From Acidobacteriota bacterium (GTDB taxonomy: Bacteria > Acidobacteriota > Terriglobia > Terriglobales > Acidobacteriaceae), in assembly GCA_021781255.1 (NCBI GenBank), contig JAJXXG010000583.1, forward strand, positions 1 through 6,786: a stretch of 6,786 bases of DNA, given 5' to 3'. Shown in pieces: positions 1 to 6,470 of this stretch (its first letter is position 1; every line of letters begins with the position of its first letter). Under the pieces are notes generated by a model, which was not told the origin of the DNA, searched no databases, and saw only the letters and a program-made list of their open reading frames with translations. The position numbers were made by a program, and so were the translations under genes.

Positions 1-309
<309 letters not shown>

Positions 310-322
310 TCATGCGGCGGGA

Positions 323-1366
323 TCAGGCGAAATGCTGCCAGCCATGCGGGACGAGCGGGCGGGGTCCCTGCGCGGTGAGCAGAGTGATGGGCGGGCGGCC
401 GGGTACTGCAGCAACGATGCGCCCGATGCGGGTGACTGCGACGCCGGCGATGGAGCGCGGCAGGCGGGCGCGGGCCGCGGCAGTAAAGAGCAGTTCGTAG
501 TCCTCGCCGCCGTGCAAGGCCTGGTCGAGCGTGGCCGCGGGATGCATAGGCAGGGCCGCGGCGTCGACCTCGGCGGCGACGTGGGACTCCTCGCAGAGGT
601 GCGCGAGGTCGGTGGAGAGGCCGTCGCTGATGTCGAGCGCGGCGGTGGCGCGGGCGCGGCGTTGCAGCCACAGGCCCTGGGCGATGCGCGGCTGCGGCTG
701 CAGATGAGGCTGGAGCACGGCACGCAGCCGGGCCGGGATGGCCGGCGGCGCGGATGCGGCTTTGGAGCGGCCTGCCAGCTGGCCAAGGCGCTCAAGCCCG
801 GCAGCGGCTCCGCCCAGGCTGCCGGTGACGTAGAGCAGGTCTCCGGGCCGGGCACCGGAACGGAGCAGGGCGCGACCGCGCGGAACGGCGCCGATGAGGA
901 CGATGTCGGCGATGGCGATGGGGGACTCGGCGAAGTCGCCGCCCGCCAGGGGGGTGTGATGGGCATGCGCCAGGGCGAACAGGCCGTCGTAAAAGCGGTC
1001 AACCCAGGCGCGGCGGCGGCCAAGGGTTACGGTGAGCTCGCGGGGCAGGCCAAGGGAGAGAAACGCGGCGACAGGCCGGGCGCCCATGGCGGCCAGGTCG
1101 CTGAGCCCGCGCGCCAGTGCGCGATGGCCGATAGACTCGGGCTGGTGCCAGTCCAGGCGAAAGTGGCGGCCTTCGATGGAGAAGTCGGTGGTGACGGCCA
1201 GCTCTTCGCCGGGGCGCGGACGCAGCAGGGCGCAGTCGTCCCCGATGCCCAGCCGCAGGCCGCCGCCGAGGGTGGCAGCGGCCCGGCTGCGAATGCGGCG
1301 CAGCAGCGCCAGCTCGCCGGGAGTGCCGGAATGCGGGTTTTCGCCCTTCTTTGTGTGCATTCTCAT
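323..1366 (-). CDS. thiL: Thiamine-monophosphate kinase ThiL
   Basis: Phosphorylates thiamine monophosphate with ATP to make thiamine pyrophosphate, the last step of cofactor biosynthesis; cytoplasmic, PurM/AIR-synthetase-like fold. Motifs seen in family order (numbered from the ATG at 1366, 347 residues): GIGDDCALL at 40-48, TTDFSIEGRHF at 59-69, SDLAAMGA at 89-96, GGDFAESP at 142-149, DISDGLSTDL at 245-254 and HGGEDYELLF at 285-294. The acidic ATP/Mg-binding residues are all present. The GGD motif continues FAESP rather than the GGDTT of Escherichia coli ThiL. Length is slightly above the usual 320-330 because of a basic N-terminal extension of about 15 residues. The start is uncertain: TTG at 1369, ATG at 1366 or ATG at 1360, none with a clear Shine-Dalgarno. 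I chose the longest ATG. The long open frames on the opposite strand here are GC-rich shadows. Very GC-rich: 47 of 60 bases at 721-780. Confidence 0.95.
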   Translation of the reverse strand: MRMHTKKGENPHSGTPGELALLRRIRSRAAATLGGGLRLGIGDDCALLRPRPGEELAVTTDFSIEGRHFRLDWHQPESIGHRALARGLSDLAAMGARPVAAFLSLGLPRELTVTLGRRRAWVDRFYDGLFALAHAHHTPLAGGDFAESPIAIADIVLIGAVPRGRALLRSGARPGDLLYVTGSLGGAAAGLERLGQLAGRSKAASAPPAIPARLRAVLQPHLQPQPRIAQGLWLQRRARATAALDISDGLSTDLAHLCEESHVAAEVDAAALPMHPAATLDQALHGGEDYELLFTAAARARLPRSIAGVAVTRIGRIVAAVPGRPPITLLTAQGPRPLVPHGWQHFA

Positions 1367-1396
1367 CAAGGATAGGACAAACGGCTGTCTGCGGGG

Positions 1397-1439
1397 CTTG
1401 CATGCAAGGAATATCGCATTTTTCTACCGATTCATGAAT
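1397..1439. promoter_or_regulatory. Pair of perfect palindromes in the thiL/M23 divergent intergenic region (candidate operator)
   Basis: Two perfect palindromes lie between the divergently transcribed thiL and M23 genes: CTTGCATGCAAG at 1397-1408 and ATTCATGAAT at 1430-1439. Their centres are 32 bp apart, close to three helical turns, and both have CATG at the centre. They sit upstream of thiL's start and just upstream of the candidate plus-strand -35 box at 1449, a reasonable place for a dimeric regulator. There is no match to a regulator site I recognise, and no thiamine (TPP) riboswitch consensus is visible upstream of thiL. An operator role is inference only. Confidence 0.3.
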
Positions 1440-1448
1440 TCCTTTTCG

Positions 1449-1478
1449 TTGACCCGCTCCGGATGCGTTTGTTAGCCT
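1449..1478 (+). promoter_or_regulatory. Candidate sigma-70-type promoter for the M23 peptidase gene
   Basis: TTGACC at 1449-1454 matches the -35 consensus at five of six bases. It is followed after 18 bp by TAGCCT at 1473-1478, a weak -10 with three of six matches. Transcription would start near 1485, giving a leader of about 128 bases. That leader contains a small perfect hairpin, GCTCC-CAG-GGAGC, at 1501-1513. The call rests on the good -35 and the position; the -10 is poor. Confidence 0.35.
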
Positions 1479-1601
1479 AAACGAACGCTAGTGGAATGGT
1501 GCTCCCAGGGAGCCGCACGAGAATCTCGGGCCCACTTCGGCCTCATGCAGTCGCTTTACTTCGGTACGCGGCGAGTTACAGCCTTCTCGGTTGTGAGAAT
1601 C

Positions 1602-1610
1602 AAGGAAGGA
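1602..1610 (+). promoter_or_regulatory. Strong ribosome binding site that fixes the M23 gene start
   Basis: The sequence AAGGAAGGA ends 2 bases before the ATG at 1613. The first AAGGA is spaced 6 bases from the start. This decides for the ATG at 1613 over the in-frame ATG at 1496, whose extra 39 codons read as unstructured non-family sequence. Confidence 0.7.
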
Positions 1611-1612
1611 TC

Positions 1613-2587
1613 ATGCTGCGGAAACGCTACTACATACTTTTTGTATCCAGAGACGAAGACGGGCGAGTACGCAAAATTCCTTTGCCTCTGCACTATGTGT
1701 ACGGCTTTGTGGCCGCGGCGGTGGTGGGTGCGTTCACCATCGTGGGACTGGCCGGATCGTACACGCGCATGTTGCTCAAAACAGAGAGCTTTAACCAGGT
1801 GCGGCAGGAGCGCGAGACGCTGCGCGAGAACTACAAGCACATGGCGCAGATTGCGCATGACCGCGACGTGCAGGTGGCGTCGCTGGGCGCTCTGGCCAGT
1901 GAGGTGACGGCGCTCTACGGGCTCCGGCAGAACCGGCTGACGGCGGCCAAGTCCGCTGCGGCAGGCGCGGCCTCGGCACCCACGCCGCAGTCGCTGGCGC
2001 TCACCGACAACGTGAATCAGCAGACTGTGAAGATGTCGATTGACCAGTTCTACGCGCTGCGGGCGCAGGCCATGTCCGGCCGTGTTTCCCGCGCGCTGGA
2101 GGGCGGCCTGACGCCGAGCTTTGCGGGCGACTGGACCCAGTTGGCCGATGCTCCGGCGCTGTGGCCGATTGAGGGCCGCGTAACCTCCAGCTTTGGCGAG
2201 CGCGAAGATCCGCTGAACGGCGAGGGCGCGTTCCACCCGGGCATCGATATCTCCGCTCCCTTTGGAACGCCGGTTCGCGCCGCTGCCGATGGCGACGTGA
2301 CCGGAGCGCAGATGGGCTCCGGCTATGGCCGCGAGGTGGTGCTGGACCATGGCCACGATGTGCGCACGGTGTATGCCCATCTTTCCGCGGTGGCCGTGCT
2401 GCCGGGCCAGCATGTAACCTGCGGGCAGGTGATTGGCTACGTGGGCGAGACGGGCCGCGCTACCGGTCCGCACCTTCACTACGAGGTGCGCGTGCACAAC
2501 GTGCCGGTCAATCCGCACAAGTACCTGCGCAACACCTACGAGCAGGCCGCGCTGGACGGAACCACGACGACCACCACCAAGAATTGA
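1613..2587 (+). CDS. Membrane-anchored M23 family (LytM/lysostaphin-type) metallopeptidase
   Basis: Zinc peptidase domain that in this family cleaves peptide cross-links of peptidoglycan, acting in the periplasm. The product has 324 residues. A basic cytoplasmic head (residues 1-27, starting MLRKRYYILF) is followed by one transmembrane helix at about 29-48, then a charged, probably coiled-coil stretch at about 56-105 and an Ala/Ser/Pro-rich linker. The M23 domain spans about 185-305. Expected residues are all visible: zinc ligands H208 and D212 (HPGID) and H289, and catalytic histidines H256 (YAHLS) and H287 (HLH). The domain therefore looks active, not a degenerate EnvC/NlpD-type activator. 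The tail ends in a run of six threonines at 317-322. It is a stand-alone unit, divergent from thiL and followed by a strong terminator. The exact bond cut and its partners cannot be read from sequence. Confidence 0.92.
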   Translation: MLRKRYYILFVSRDEDGRVRKIPLPLHYVYGFVAAAVVGAFTIVGLAGSYTRMLLKTESFNQVRQERETLRENYKHMAQIAHDRDVQVASLGALASEVTALYGLRQNRLTAAKSAAAGAASAPTPQSLALTDNVNQQTVKMSIDQFYALRAQAMSGRVSRALEGGLTPSFAGDWTQLADAPALWPIEGRVTSSFGEREDPLNGEGAFHPGIDISAPFGTPVRAAADGDVTGAQMGSGYGREVVLDHGHDVRTVYAHLSAVAVLPGQHVTCGQVIGYVGETGRATGPHLHYEVRVHNVPVNPHKYLRNTYEQAALDGTTTTTTKN

Positions 2588-2610
2588 CGCCGGCGCGCAT
2601 GCGCCATGCG

Positions 2611-2643
2611 GACGGCTCCCCCAGGCGGGAGCCGTCTTTGTTT
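2611..2643 (+). terminator. Rho-independent terminator after the M23 gene
   Basis: A perfect 10-bp stem, GACGGCTCCC (2611-2620) with GGGAGCCGTC (2627-2636), encloses a CCAGGC loop and is followed by TTTGTTT. It starts 24 bases after the M23 stop codon. A smaller hairpin, GGCGC-GCAT-GCGCC at 2592-2605, lies between stop and terminator. This separates the M23 gene from the GH5 gene downstream. Confidence 0.9.
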
Positions 2644-2674
2644 GCGCGCAATATCTCTGAAATTTCCGGCGGGC

Positions 2675-2704
2675 GTGACGGATCTTCCGCAGTGCTGATA
2701 TCGT
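2675..2704 (+). promoter_or_regulatory. Weak candidate promoter for the GH5 gene
   Basis: GTGACG at 2675-2680 and TATCGT at 2699-2704 are each four-of-six matches to -35 and -10, with 18-bp spacing. The pair lies after the M23 terminator and would give a leader of about 33 bases before the GH5 start. A separate promoter is needed here because the terminator blocks read-through, but this exact pair is only a suggestion. Confidence 0.25.
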
Positions 2705-2743
2705 TCCCGTGTTCGATTTTTAGCATTTTCGGAGGGAATCTCT

Positions 2744-3883
2744 ATGTTGCGCCGTCTTTTCGTTTGCTTTGTCTGTCTTGCCTGCGCTCTGCCGTTGCTG
2801 GCGCAGGATCGATCGCACGATCTGCAGATCGCCTTTGCCCGCGCACAGCATTTGCGGCATGGCATCAACGCATCGCAATGGTTTGCACAGTCGCCCCAGG
2901 ATTACTCTGCTGCGCGCACCAGCCGCTACACGGACGCGTCGGATATTGCACTCATGGCGCGCCTGGGCTTTGACAACGTTCGCCTGAGCATTGATCCCGC
3001 GCCGCTGGAGCAGGGTGCGCGCGGCGCAGACGGCATGAATCAGGAGTTTCTGGCTCGCGTGGATGCCGCCGTGGACGACATGCTTGCCCAGGGGCTTGCG
3101 GTGCAGATTGATCTGCACCCGGAAAGCAGCTACAAGCAGCAGGTGCGCGACAACAACACGGCCGTGGACCGCTACGTAATGCTGTGGCGCCACCTGGCCG
3201 CGCACTACGCCTCGCGCAACCCTGACCTGATTTTCTTTGAGGTGATGAACGAGCCCGAGGTGCGCGATCCCTACCGGTGGGAGGGCATCCAGGACCGCGT
3301 GGTGGCAGCCGTGCGCCAGGCGGCTCCGCACAACACCATCATCGCCACCGGCCCCAACTACTCCGACATTGTGGATCTGCTGGCCATGCATCCGCTGGAC
3401 GACGGCAACGTGATCTACAACTTCCACTTCTACGATCCGCACACCTTTACCCATCAGGGTGCGAGCTGGGGCCTGCCCTGGTGGAGCTATACCCACGGCA
3501 TTCCGTATCCCGCATCGGAGTCGTCCATGGCCGCCATTCTGCCGCAGGTGCCCGATGCCGCCAGCCGCTTTGATCTGGAGAACTACTGGCTCGACCACTG
3601 GGACGGCCACCGCATCCGTATGCTGATCGACGAGGCAGCCGCGTGGGCCGGCGAAAACCACGTTCCGCTCATCTGCAACGAGTTTGGCGTCTTTCGCGAG
3701 CACGCGGATCCGCAGTCGCGCGTGAACTGGCTGCACGACGTGCGTACGGCGCTGGAGGCAGACCACATCGGTTGGGCCATGTGGGACTATCGCGGCGGTT
3801 TTGGCGTGGTGCAGAAGCAGGACGGCCAGCCGGCCAAGGCGGACCCGGCCGTGGTGCAGGCTCTGGGATTGCAGGAGAAGTAA
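2744..3883 (+). CDS. Secreted glycoside hydrolase family 5 protein (cellulase/beta-glycanase type)
   Basis: A retaining beta-glycosidase with a (beta/alpha)8 barrel, likely acting on a beta-glucan or related polysaccharide outside the cytoplasm. The 379 residues begin with a signal peptide (basic MLRR, hydrophobic core to about residue 20, then AQD). GH5 landmarks appear in order: R80 in NVRLS, H125 in DLHPE, N169-E170 in VMNEPE (acid/base), H228 and Y230 in NFHFYDP followed by FTHQGASW, E313 in CNEFGVF (nucleophile) and W344/W347 in GWAMWDY. Both catalytic glutamates are intact and the length fits a single catalytic domain with no carbohydrate-binding module. The ATG at 2744 follows GGAGGG (2731-2736) with 7-base spacing. 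It appears monocistronic: a terminator lies upstream and a convergent gene downstream. The substrate (cellulose, mixed-linkage glucan, mannan or the cell's own glycan) cannot be decided from sequence. Confidence 0.93.
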   Translation: MLRRLFVCFVCLACALPLLAQDRSHDLQIAFARAQHLRHGINASQWFAQSPQDYSAARTSRYTDASDIALMARLGFDNVRLSIDPAPLEQGARGADGMNQEFLARVDAAVDDMLAQGLAVQIDLHPESSYKQQVRDNNTAVDRYVMLWRHLAAHYASRNPDLIFFEVMNEPEVRDPYRWEGIQDRVVAAVRQAAPHNTIIATGPNYSDIVDLLAMHPLDDGNVIYNFHFYDPHTFTHQGASWGLPWWSYTHGIPYPASESSMAAILPQVPDAASRFDLENYWLDHWDGHRIRMLIDEAAAWAGENHVPLICNEFGVFREHADPQSRVNWLHDVRTALEADHIGWAMWDYRGGFGVVQKQDGQPAKADPAVVQALGLQEK

Positions 3884-3904
3884 GCTACGCGGCGGAAAGC
3901 AGAC

Positions 3905-3922
3905 GCGGGGTTTCGACCCCGC
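3905..3922. terminator. Hairpin after the GH5 gene, possible terminator without a T-tract
   Basis: A perfect 7-bp stem, GCGGGGT (3905-3911) with ACCCCGC (3916-3922), closes a TTCG loop 21 bases after the GH5 stop codon. There is no run of T on either strand after it, so it is not a classical intrinsic terminator. It could still mark the 3' end of the GH5 message. Confidence 0.4.
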
Positions 3923-3930
3923 CGAGCCGC

Positions 3931-3987
3931 TCCGCCTGAAGCTCCCTGGGCATTTGTGATGTTTGGCTCAAAGGAAGCTTCGGCGGG
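3931..3987. repeat. Long imperfect inverted repeat in the convergent spacer
   Basis: Arms CCGCCTGAAGCTCC (3932-3945) and GGAAGCTTCGGCGG (3973-3986) pair with two single-base bulges, T3937 and A3975. The stem continues inward as TGGGC (3947-3951) with GGCTCA (3966-3970 pairing). This gives about 18 pairs around a 14-base loop. A further short hairpin, GCTGC-TCTT-GCAGC, follows at 3987-4000. The position between the convergent GH5 and 337-residue genes fits a two-way transcript end or an intergenic repeat element. No T-tract follows on either strand. Confidence 0.55.
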
Positions 3988-4034
3988 CTGCTCTTGCAGC
4001 AGTGTGGAGGTAGTGCTCTTGGGAAGCGCGTTAC

Positions 4035-5048
4035 TTATTTGGATGCATCCGGTCCAGAATGGTTTCCTGAATCGGCAGAAGAATTTTCGTCGGCGGTGAA
4101 CAGCGCGGGCGTCACGGTGGCGGTTACGACCACGCGGTCGCGCTTCTGGGTCACCTCGGCGGTCCGCAGCAGTTCCTTGAGCGCGTTGTTGGGGGGATTG
4201 GCGGCGAGCGGCGCGGTAAATCCGCGGGCCATGGTGACAAGAGTGGCCAGAGAGGCGGCCTGGCTGGCGGCCGTCTGGTCGTCCGGAGCAATCTCCTCCA
4301 CCTTGAGCCGCAGAGCGCCGGCCAGGTGCAGGGTGGGCGTTACGCTGGCCACGATGGTGGAGCCGGACTCAAGCGGCAGGGTGAAGCCGAAGATGCTGAT
4401 GGCGCCGCGCTCGGAGAAGGGCAGGCCGATCTGGCCCACGCCCCAGGCCAGCGCCAGCAGCGGAACATCGTGGTAATGGCGCGACAGCAGCGTGGAGCCG
4501 GCAAAGGGCAGCGCGGCGGCGCGATGGCGATCGATGATGGAGTGGATCTGCTCCGGCGTGGGCGTGTTGGAGACGGCCACCATGTCATAGCCAATCTGTG
4601 CCACGCGCACGGTGCGGTCTTCCGAGGGGATGTTGTAGATGGTCTTGCCGGCGTAGTTTTCGCGCGAGGTGGCGTGAGCCTCCAGCCAGGAGTTCAGGCG
4701 CTTGCCGGTCAGCTTGCCCACCAGCACCAGCGAATAGGCCACGGGGCCGTTGGGGCCGTTGGGGTCGGGCATGCGATGCAGCGCAATGGCGGCCTGGTCC
4801 AGGTCGCGCTCCCAGTCAATTCCGGTGGCGTCCACAAACTGCTGGTACTCCGGCACGCGCTGCGGCGGCTTCAGGCCCTTGTGGAAAAAGCCGCGGATGG
4901 GCTTGAGGTTGATGTAGATGATGCCGTCGGACTCGGGCAGCAGCCGCGCCGCCTCCGGCGGAGCCTTGGAGCGCAGGAAGATGGCCACGGCCAGCAACAG
5001 CAGGACCGCGGCCACAATCATGAGCGTTCTGCGCGTACGTCGGTGCAT
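4035..5048 (-). CDS. Unrecognised membrane-anchored envelope protein (337 residues)
   Basis: I do not recognise a named family with confidence. The product begins with a strongly basic head (MHRRTRR), then one hydrophobic helix at about residues 9-25, then a long extracytoplasmic part, so it is probably anchored in the inner membrane facing the periplasm. The mature part starts with APPEAARLLPESDGIIYINL. An LP-x-D/S-x-x-x-Y-x-N/D-L beginning recalls proteins of the DUF3352 type, but this is a weak resemblance. The rest alternates beta-like stretches with polar loops and ends in a Ser/Asp/Asn-rich tail with no second membrane segment. No enzyme motif or cysteine is visible. The ATG at 5048 has no clear Shine-Dalgarno, yet it gives a good positive-inside anchor. 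It lies 66 bp downstream of the PEGA gene on the same strand and may be co-transcribed with it. Confidence 0.8.
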   Translation of the reverse strand: MHRRTRRTLMIVAAVLLLLAVAIFLRSKAPPEAARLLPESDGIIYINLKPIRGFFHKGLKPPQRVPEYQQFVDATGIDWERDLDQAAIALHRMPDPNGPNGPVAYSLVLVGKLTGKRLNSWLEAHATSRENYAGKTIYNIPSEDRTVRVAQIGYDMVAVSNTPTPEQIHSIIDRHRAAALPFAGSTLLSRHYHDVPLLALAWGVGQIGLPFSERGAISIFGFTLPLESGSTIVASVTPTLHLAGALRLKVEEIAPDDQTAASQAASLATLVTMARGFTAPLAANPPNNALKELLRTAEVTQKRDRVVVTATVTPALFTADENSSADSGNHSGPDASK

Positions 5049-5053
5049 GAAAG

Positions 5054-5112
5054 CCGTCAGGATTAAGCTATCACCTTCGGCTTGTCCGGGATACGAGGCG
5101 ACTTGCTGACGG
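5054..5112. repeat. Inverted repeat spanning the PEGA / 337-residue gene gap
   Basis: CCGTCAG at 5054-5060 and CTGACGG at 5106-5112 are perfect 7-base inverted copies, 45 bases apart, sitting just inside the two gene ends. In the minus-strand transcript they could close a stem between the PEGA stop and the start of the downstream gene. Chance is a real alternative at this length. Confidence 0.3.
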
Positions 5113-5114
5113 AA

Positions 5115-5981
5115 TTACTGCGATTGAGCGGGTAGTTGTTCCATTTCCGCGTTAAGGTGCACGCTTCCACCGGTGACGTTCAGCTTGCGACTCCAGTCAG
5201 AGTAGCCTTTCTTCTTCACTGTAACTTCATGGCTGCCGGGTGCGACTGTCACGGTTGAGGGTGTATTACCGACAAAGCCGCCGTCTACCTCAATGTCTGC
5301 ACCGGTAGGCGTGGAATCAATGATCAGGTTGGCCTGAGCTGTCGGTGCAGGGGCCTGAGCCGGTGCGGCGGGTGCTGGTGCCTTGACTCCGAAGCGTGTC
5401 ATGTCGAGGTGCATATCGCCTTCGACAAAGGCCGTGATTTCGGTGCCTTGTGGAATCGTGATGTCCTTGCCGTGTATGAACAGAAACAGTGGCGCTGCGG
5501 GAAAGAAGACGATAGAGGTTGCCACGATAGCACCAGTCATGGCTCCAACATGGCCACCGCCCTTGGTGTCCTTTACCGCGCGAAGGGCAACCTTCTCTTG
5601 GTCCGCGAGGCGGGCATAGCTGATGTTGACGTTCAGTTTGCCTGCGCGCCCCATGCTTTTCTTGTGCTCCGCTTCAGTCACTGTGCCGATGGCAATGGCA
5701 CCCTTTGGGAGCACTACGACATCGTCCACTTTTATTTCTTCAACTACTTCAAATGGAATTTCCTGGCCGACCTTTGCATCGGCAGAAGAGATGGTCTGGC
5801 TAAGACGGAGTTTGACTGGCGTACCGTCTAGCAGGGTATGCGGTGGTGGCGGTTGGGATGAGTTATCGTGTGCTGGGGCTTGCGGTGTAGGTGAGGAGTT
5901 TGTGCCGGTAGGAGTTTGTTGAGCAATGAGCGCACTGGCTAATCCAAGGATCAGGGCAGCCTGGGCTGCTTTTCGAAACAT
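5115..5981 (-). CDS. Secreted PEGA-domain protein
   Basis: Exported protein of 288 residues with a C-terminal PEGA domain, a small beta-sandwich module common in surface and envelope proteins; no catalytic role is implied. Signal peptide at residues 1-20 (MFRKAAQAAL...ASALIA, then QQ), a Pro/Thr/Ser-rich linker at about 22-48, and a beta-rich domain at about 49-195 containing LLDGTPVKLRLSQTISSA and VVLPKGAIAIGTVTEAE. This is followed by a glycine-rich hydrophobic stretch at about 141-170. A Pro/Ala linker at 200-216 leads to the PEGA domain at about 218-282 (IDSTPTGADIEVDGGFVGNT, then VAPGSHEVTVKKKGY). I chose the ATG at 5981, not 6017, because it has a good ribosome site and begins the signal peptide directly. 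GC content is visibly lower than in the neighbours (24 of 60 bases at 5701-5760), which could reflect different history or weaker codon bias. Confidence 0.88.
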   Translation of the reverse strand: MFRKAAQAALILGLASALIAQQTPTGTNSSPTPQAPAHDNSSQPPPPHTLLDGTPVKLRLSQTISSADAKVGQEIPFEVVEEIKVDDVVVLPKGAIAIGTVTEAEHKKSMGRAGKLNVNISYARLADQEKVALRAVKDTKGGGHVGAMTGAIVATSIVFFPAAPLFLFIHGKDITIPQGTEITAFVEGDMHLDMTRFGVKAPAPAAPAQAPAPTAQANLIIDSTPTGADIEVDGGFVGNTPSTVTVAPGSHEVTVKKKGYSDWSRKLNVTGGSVHLNAEMEQLPAQSQ

Positions 5982-5989
5982 TTGATCTT

Positions 5990-5995
5990 TCCTCT
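5990..5995 (-). promoter_or_regulatory. Ribosome binding site that fixes the PEGA gene start
   Basis: On the minus strand AGAGGA (5990-5995) lies 8 bases upstream of the ATG at 5981. The in-frame ATG at 6017 would add 12 charged residues (MFQNALEKRKDQ) before the signal peptide, so the downstream start is preferred. Confidence 0.65.
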
Positions 5996-6284
5996 TTTCC
6001 AAGGCATTTTGAAACATGAAATGTGCGTTACCGCATCCTCTGCTTAAACGCCAGATTGGTCAAGTCTGCAGTTAACTTACCGGGATAATATGTCTTGAGT
6101 TACCGCGCTGTTTTGAGCGTGAATCAGGCAGGCGCCGAGGGTGTAAACGGGCTTTGCGACGTCCGCTTCCGTGTGCTTGTGGAGGAGTGCCGGAGGTATC
6201 TGAAAGCCGGTTTGCTCCGGCGGCGGTCGTGTGCTAACCTTAGGTTCTGTGCCGTGGTATGCGCGGAGCGTTCGTGTGCCCCCG
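5996..6284. other. Noncoding divergent spacer between the PEGA gene and the tRNA unit
   Basis: No convincing gene is seen here. The open frame from a TTG at 6095 runs into the tRNA and has no family resemblance. Minus-strand promoter candidates for the PEGA gene are TATTAT at 6085-6090 (five of six to -10, poor -35) and TTGACC at 6058-6063 (good -35, poor -10 GAGGAT 17 bp on). On the plus strand GCCGGAG (6189-6195) and CTCCGGC (6215-6221) form a 7-bp stem. The same right arm can instead pair with GCCGG at 6206-6210. This lies in front of the tRNA promoter and resembles the CCGGAG hairpin at 6517-6531. Confidence 0.4.
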
Positions 6285-6290
6285 TATACT
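6285..6290 (+). promoter_or_regulatory. Candidate -10 box for the tRNA-Thr unit
   Basis: TATACT is a five-of-six match to the -10 consensus, placed so that transcription would begin about 28 bases before the mature tRNA-Thr. No good -35 is seen 16-18 bp upstream (the sequence there is CGCGGA-like), so another promoter or an activator is possible. Confidence 0.4.
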
Positions 6291-6324
6291 TCGGTTCTCC
6301 GGGTTGTTTAGCCGGGTGGTTTGG

Positions 6325-6400
6325 GCTGGCGTAGCTCAGCTGGTAGAGCATCTGATTTGTAATCAGAGGGTCGGGGGTTCAAATCCCTTCGCCAGCTCCA
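6325..6400 (+). tRNA. tRNA-Thr (anticodon TGT)
   Basis: A 76-base cloverleaf. Acceptor arms GCTGGCG (6325-6331) and CGCCAGC pair fully, and the D stem is GCTC/GAGC. The anticodon stem TCTGA/TCAGA holds loop TTTGTAA, so the anticodon is TGT and the tRNA reads ACA and related Thr codons. The T arm is GGGGG-TTCAAAT-CCCTT with two G-T wobbles. The discriminator base is T and CCA is encoded. It is the first tRNA of a pair with tRNA-Tyr on the same strand. Confidence 0.97.
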
Positions 6401-6470
6401 CTTGGGAAGCAAGACGGGGGCTGAAAACGGCAGCAAGTTTGGACCGGCGTCGAGCGGTTTAGGGGCGTCG

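Noticed and set aside
332..1375. Long plus-strand open frame opposite thiL
   Set aside because: It is a GC-rich antisense shadow of thiL, with low-complexity Gly/Ala/Arg composition and no family motif. The minus frame carries every ThiL motif in order.
1367..1500. TPP riboswitch in front of thiL
   Set aside because: No THI-box consensus (CTGAGA ... ACCTGA-type elements) is seen on the minus strand upstream of thiL.
1496..1612. Extension of the M23 protein by 39 codons to the ATG at 1496
   Set aside because: The extra residues do not resemble the family, and the ATG at 1613 has an excellent ribosome site and starts the expected cytoplasmic head.
1556..2518. Long minus-strand open frame opposite the M23 gene
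   Set aside because: Antisense shadow rich in His/Arg/Ala with no recognisable domain; the plus frame has all M23 catalytic residues and a strong ribosome site.
2720..3766. Long minus-strand open frame opposite the GH5 gene
   Set aside because: Antisense shadow with Val/His/Arg-rich sequence; the plus frame has a signal peptide and the complete GH5 catalytic set.
4326..5066. Plus-strand open frame opposite the 337-residue gene
   Set aside because: Gly/Gln/Arg-rich shadow without motif or signal; the minus frame has a clear membrane anchor and balanced composition.
6095..6334. 79-codon plus-strand frame from a TTG start
   Set aside because: It has a weak start, no ribosome site and no family resemblance, and it ends inside the tRNA-Thr gene. 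It is better read as promoter and leader DNA.
6259..6462. Apparent small proteins over the tRNA-Thr gene on both strands (containing AQLVEHLICNQRVGGSNP on plus and RDLNPRPSDYKSDALP on minus)
   Set aside because: These are the well-known false translations of a tRNA gene. The cloverleaf with encoded CCA explains the sequence.
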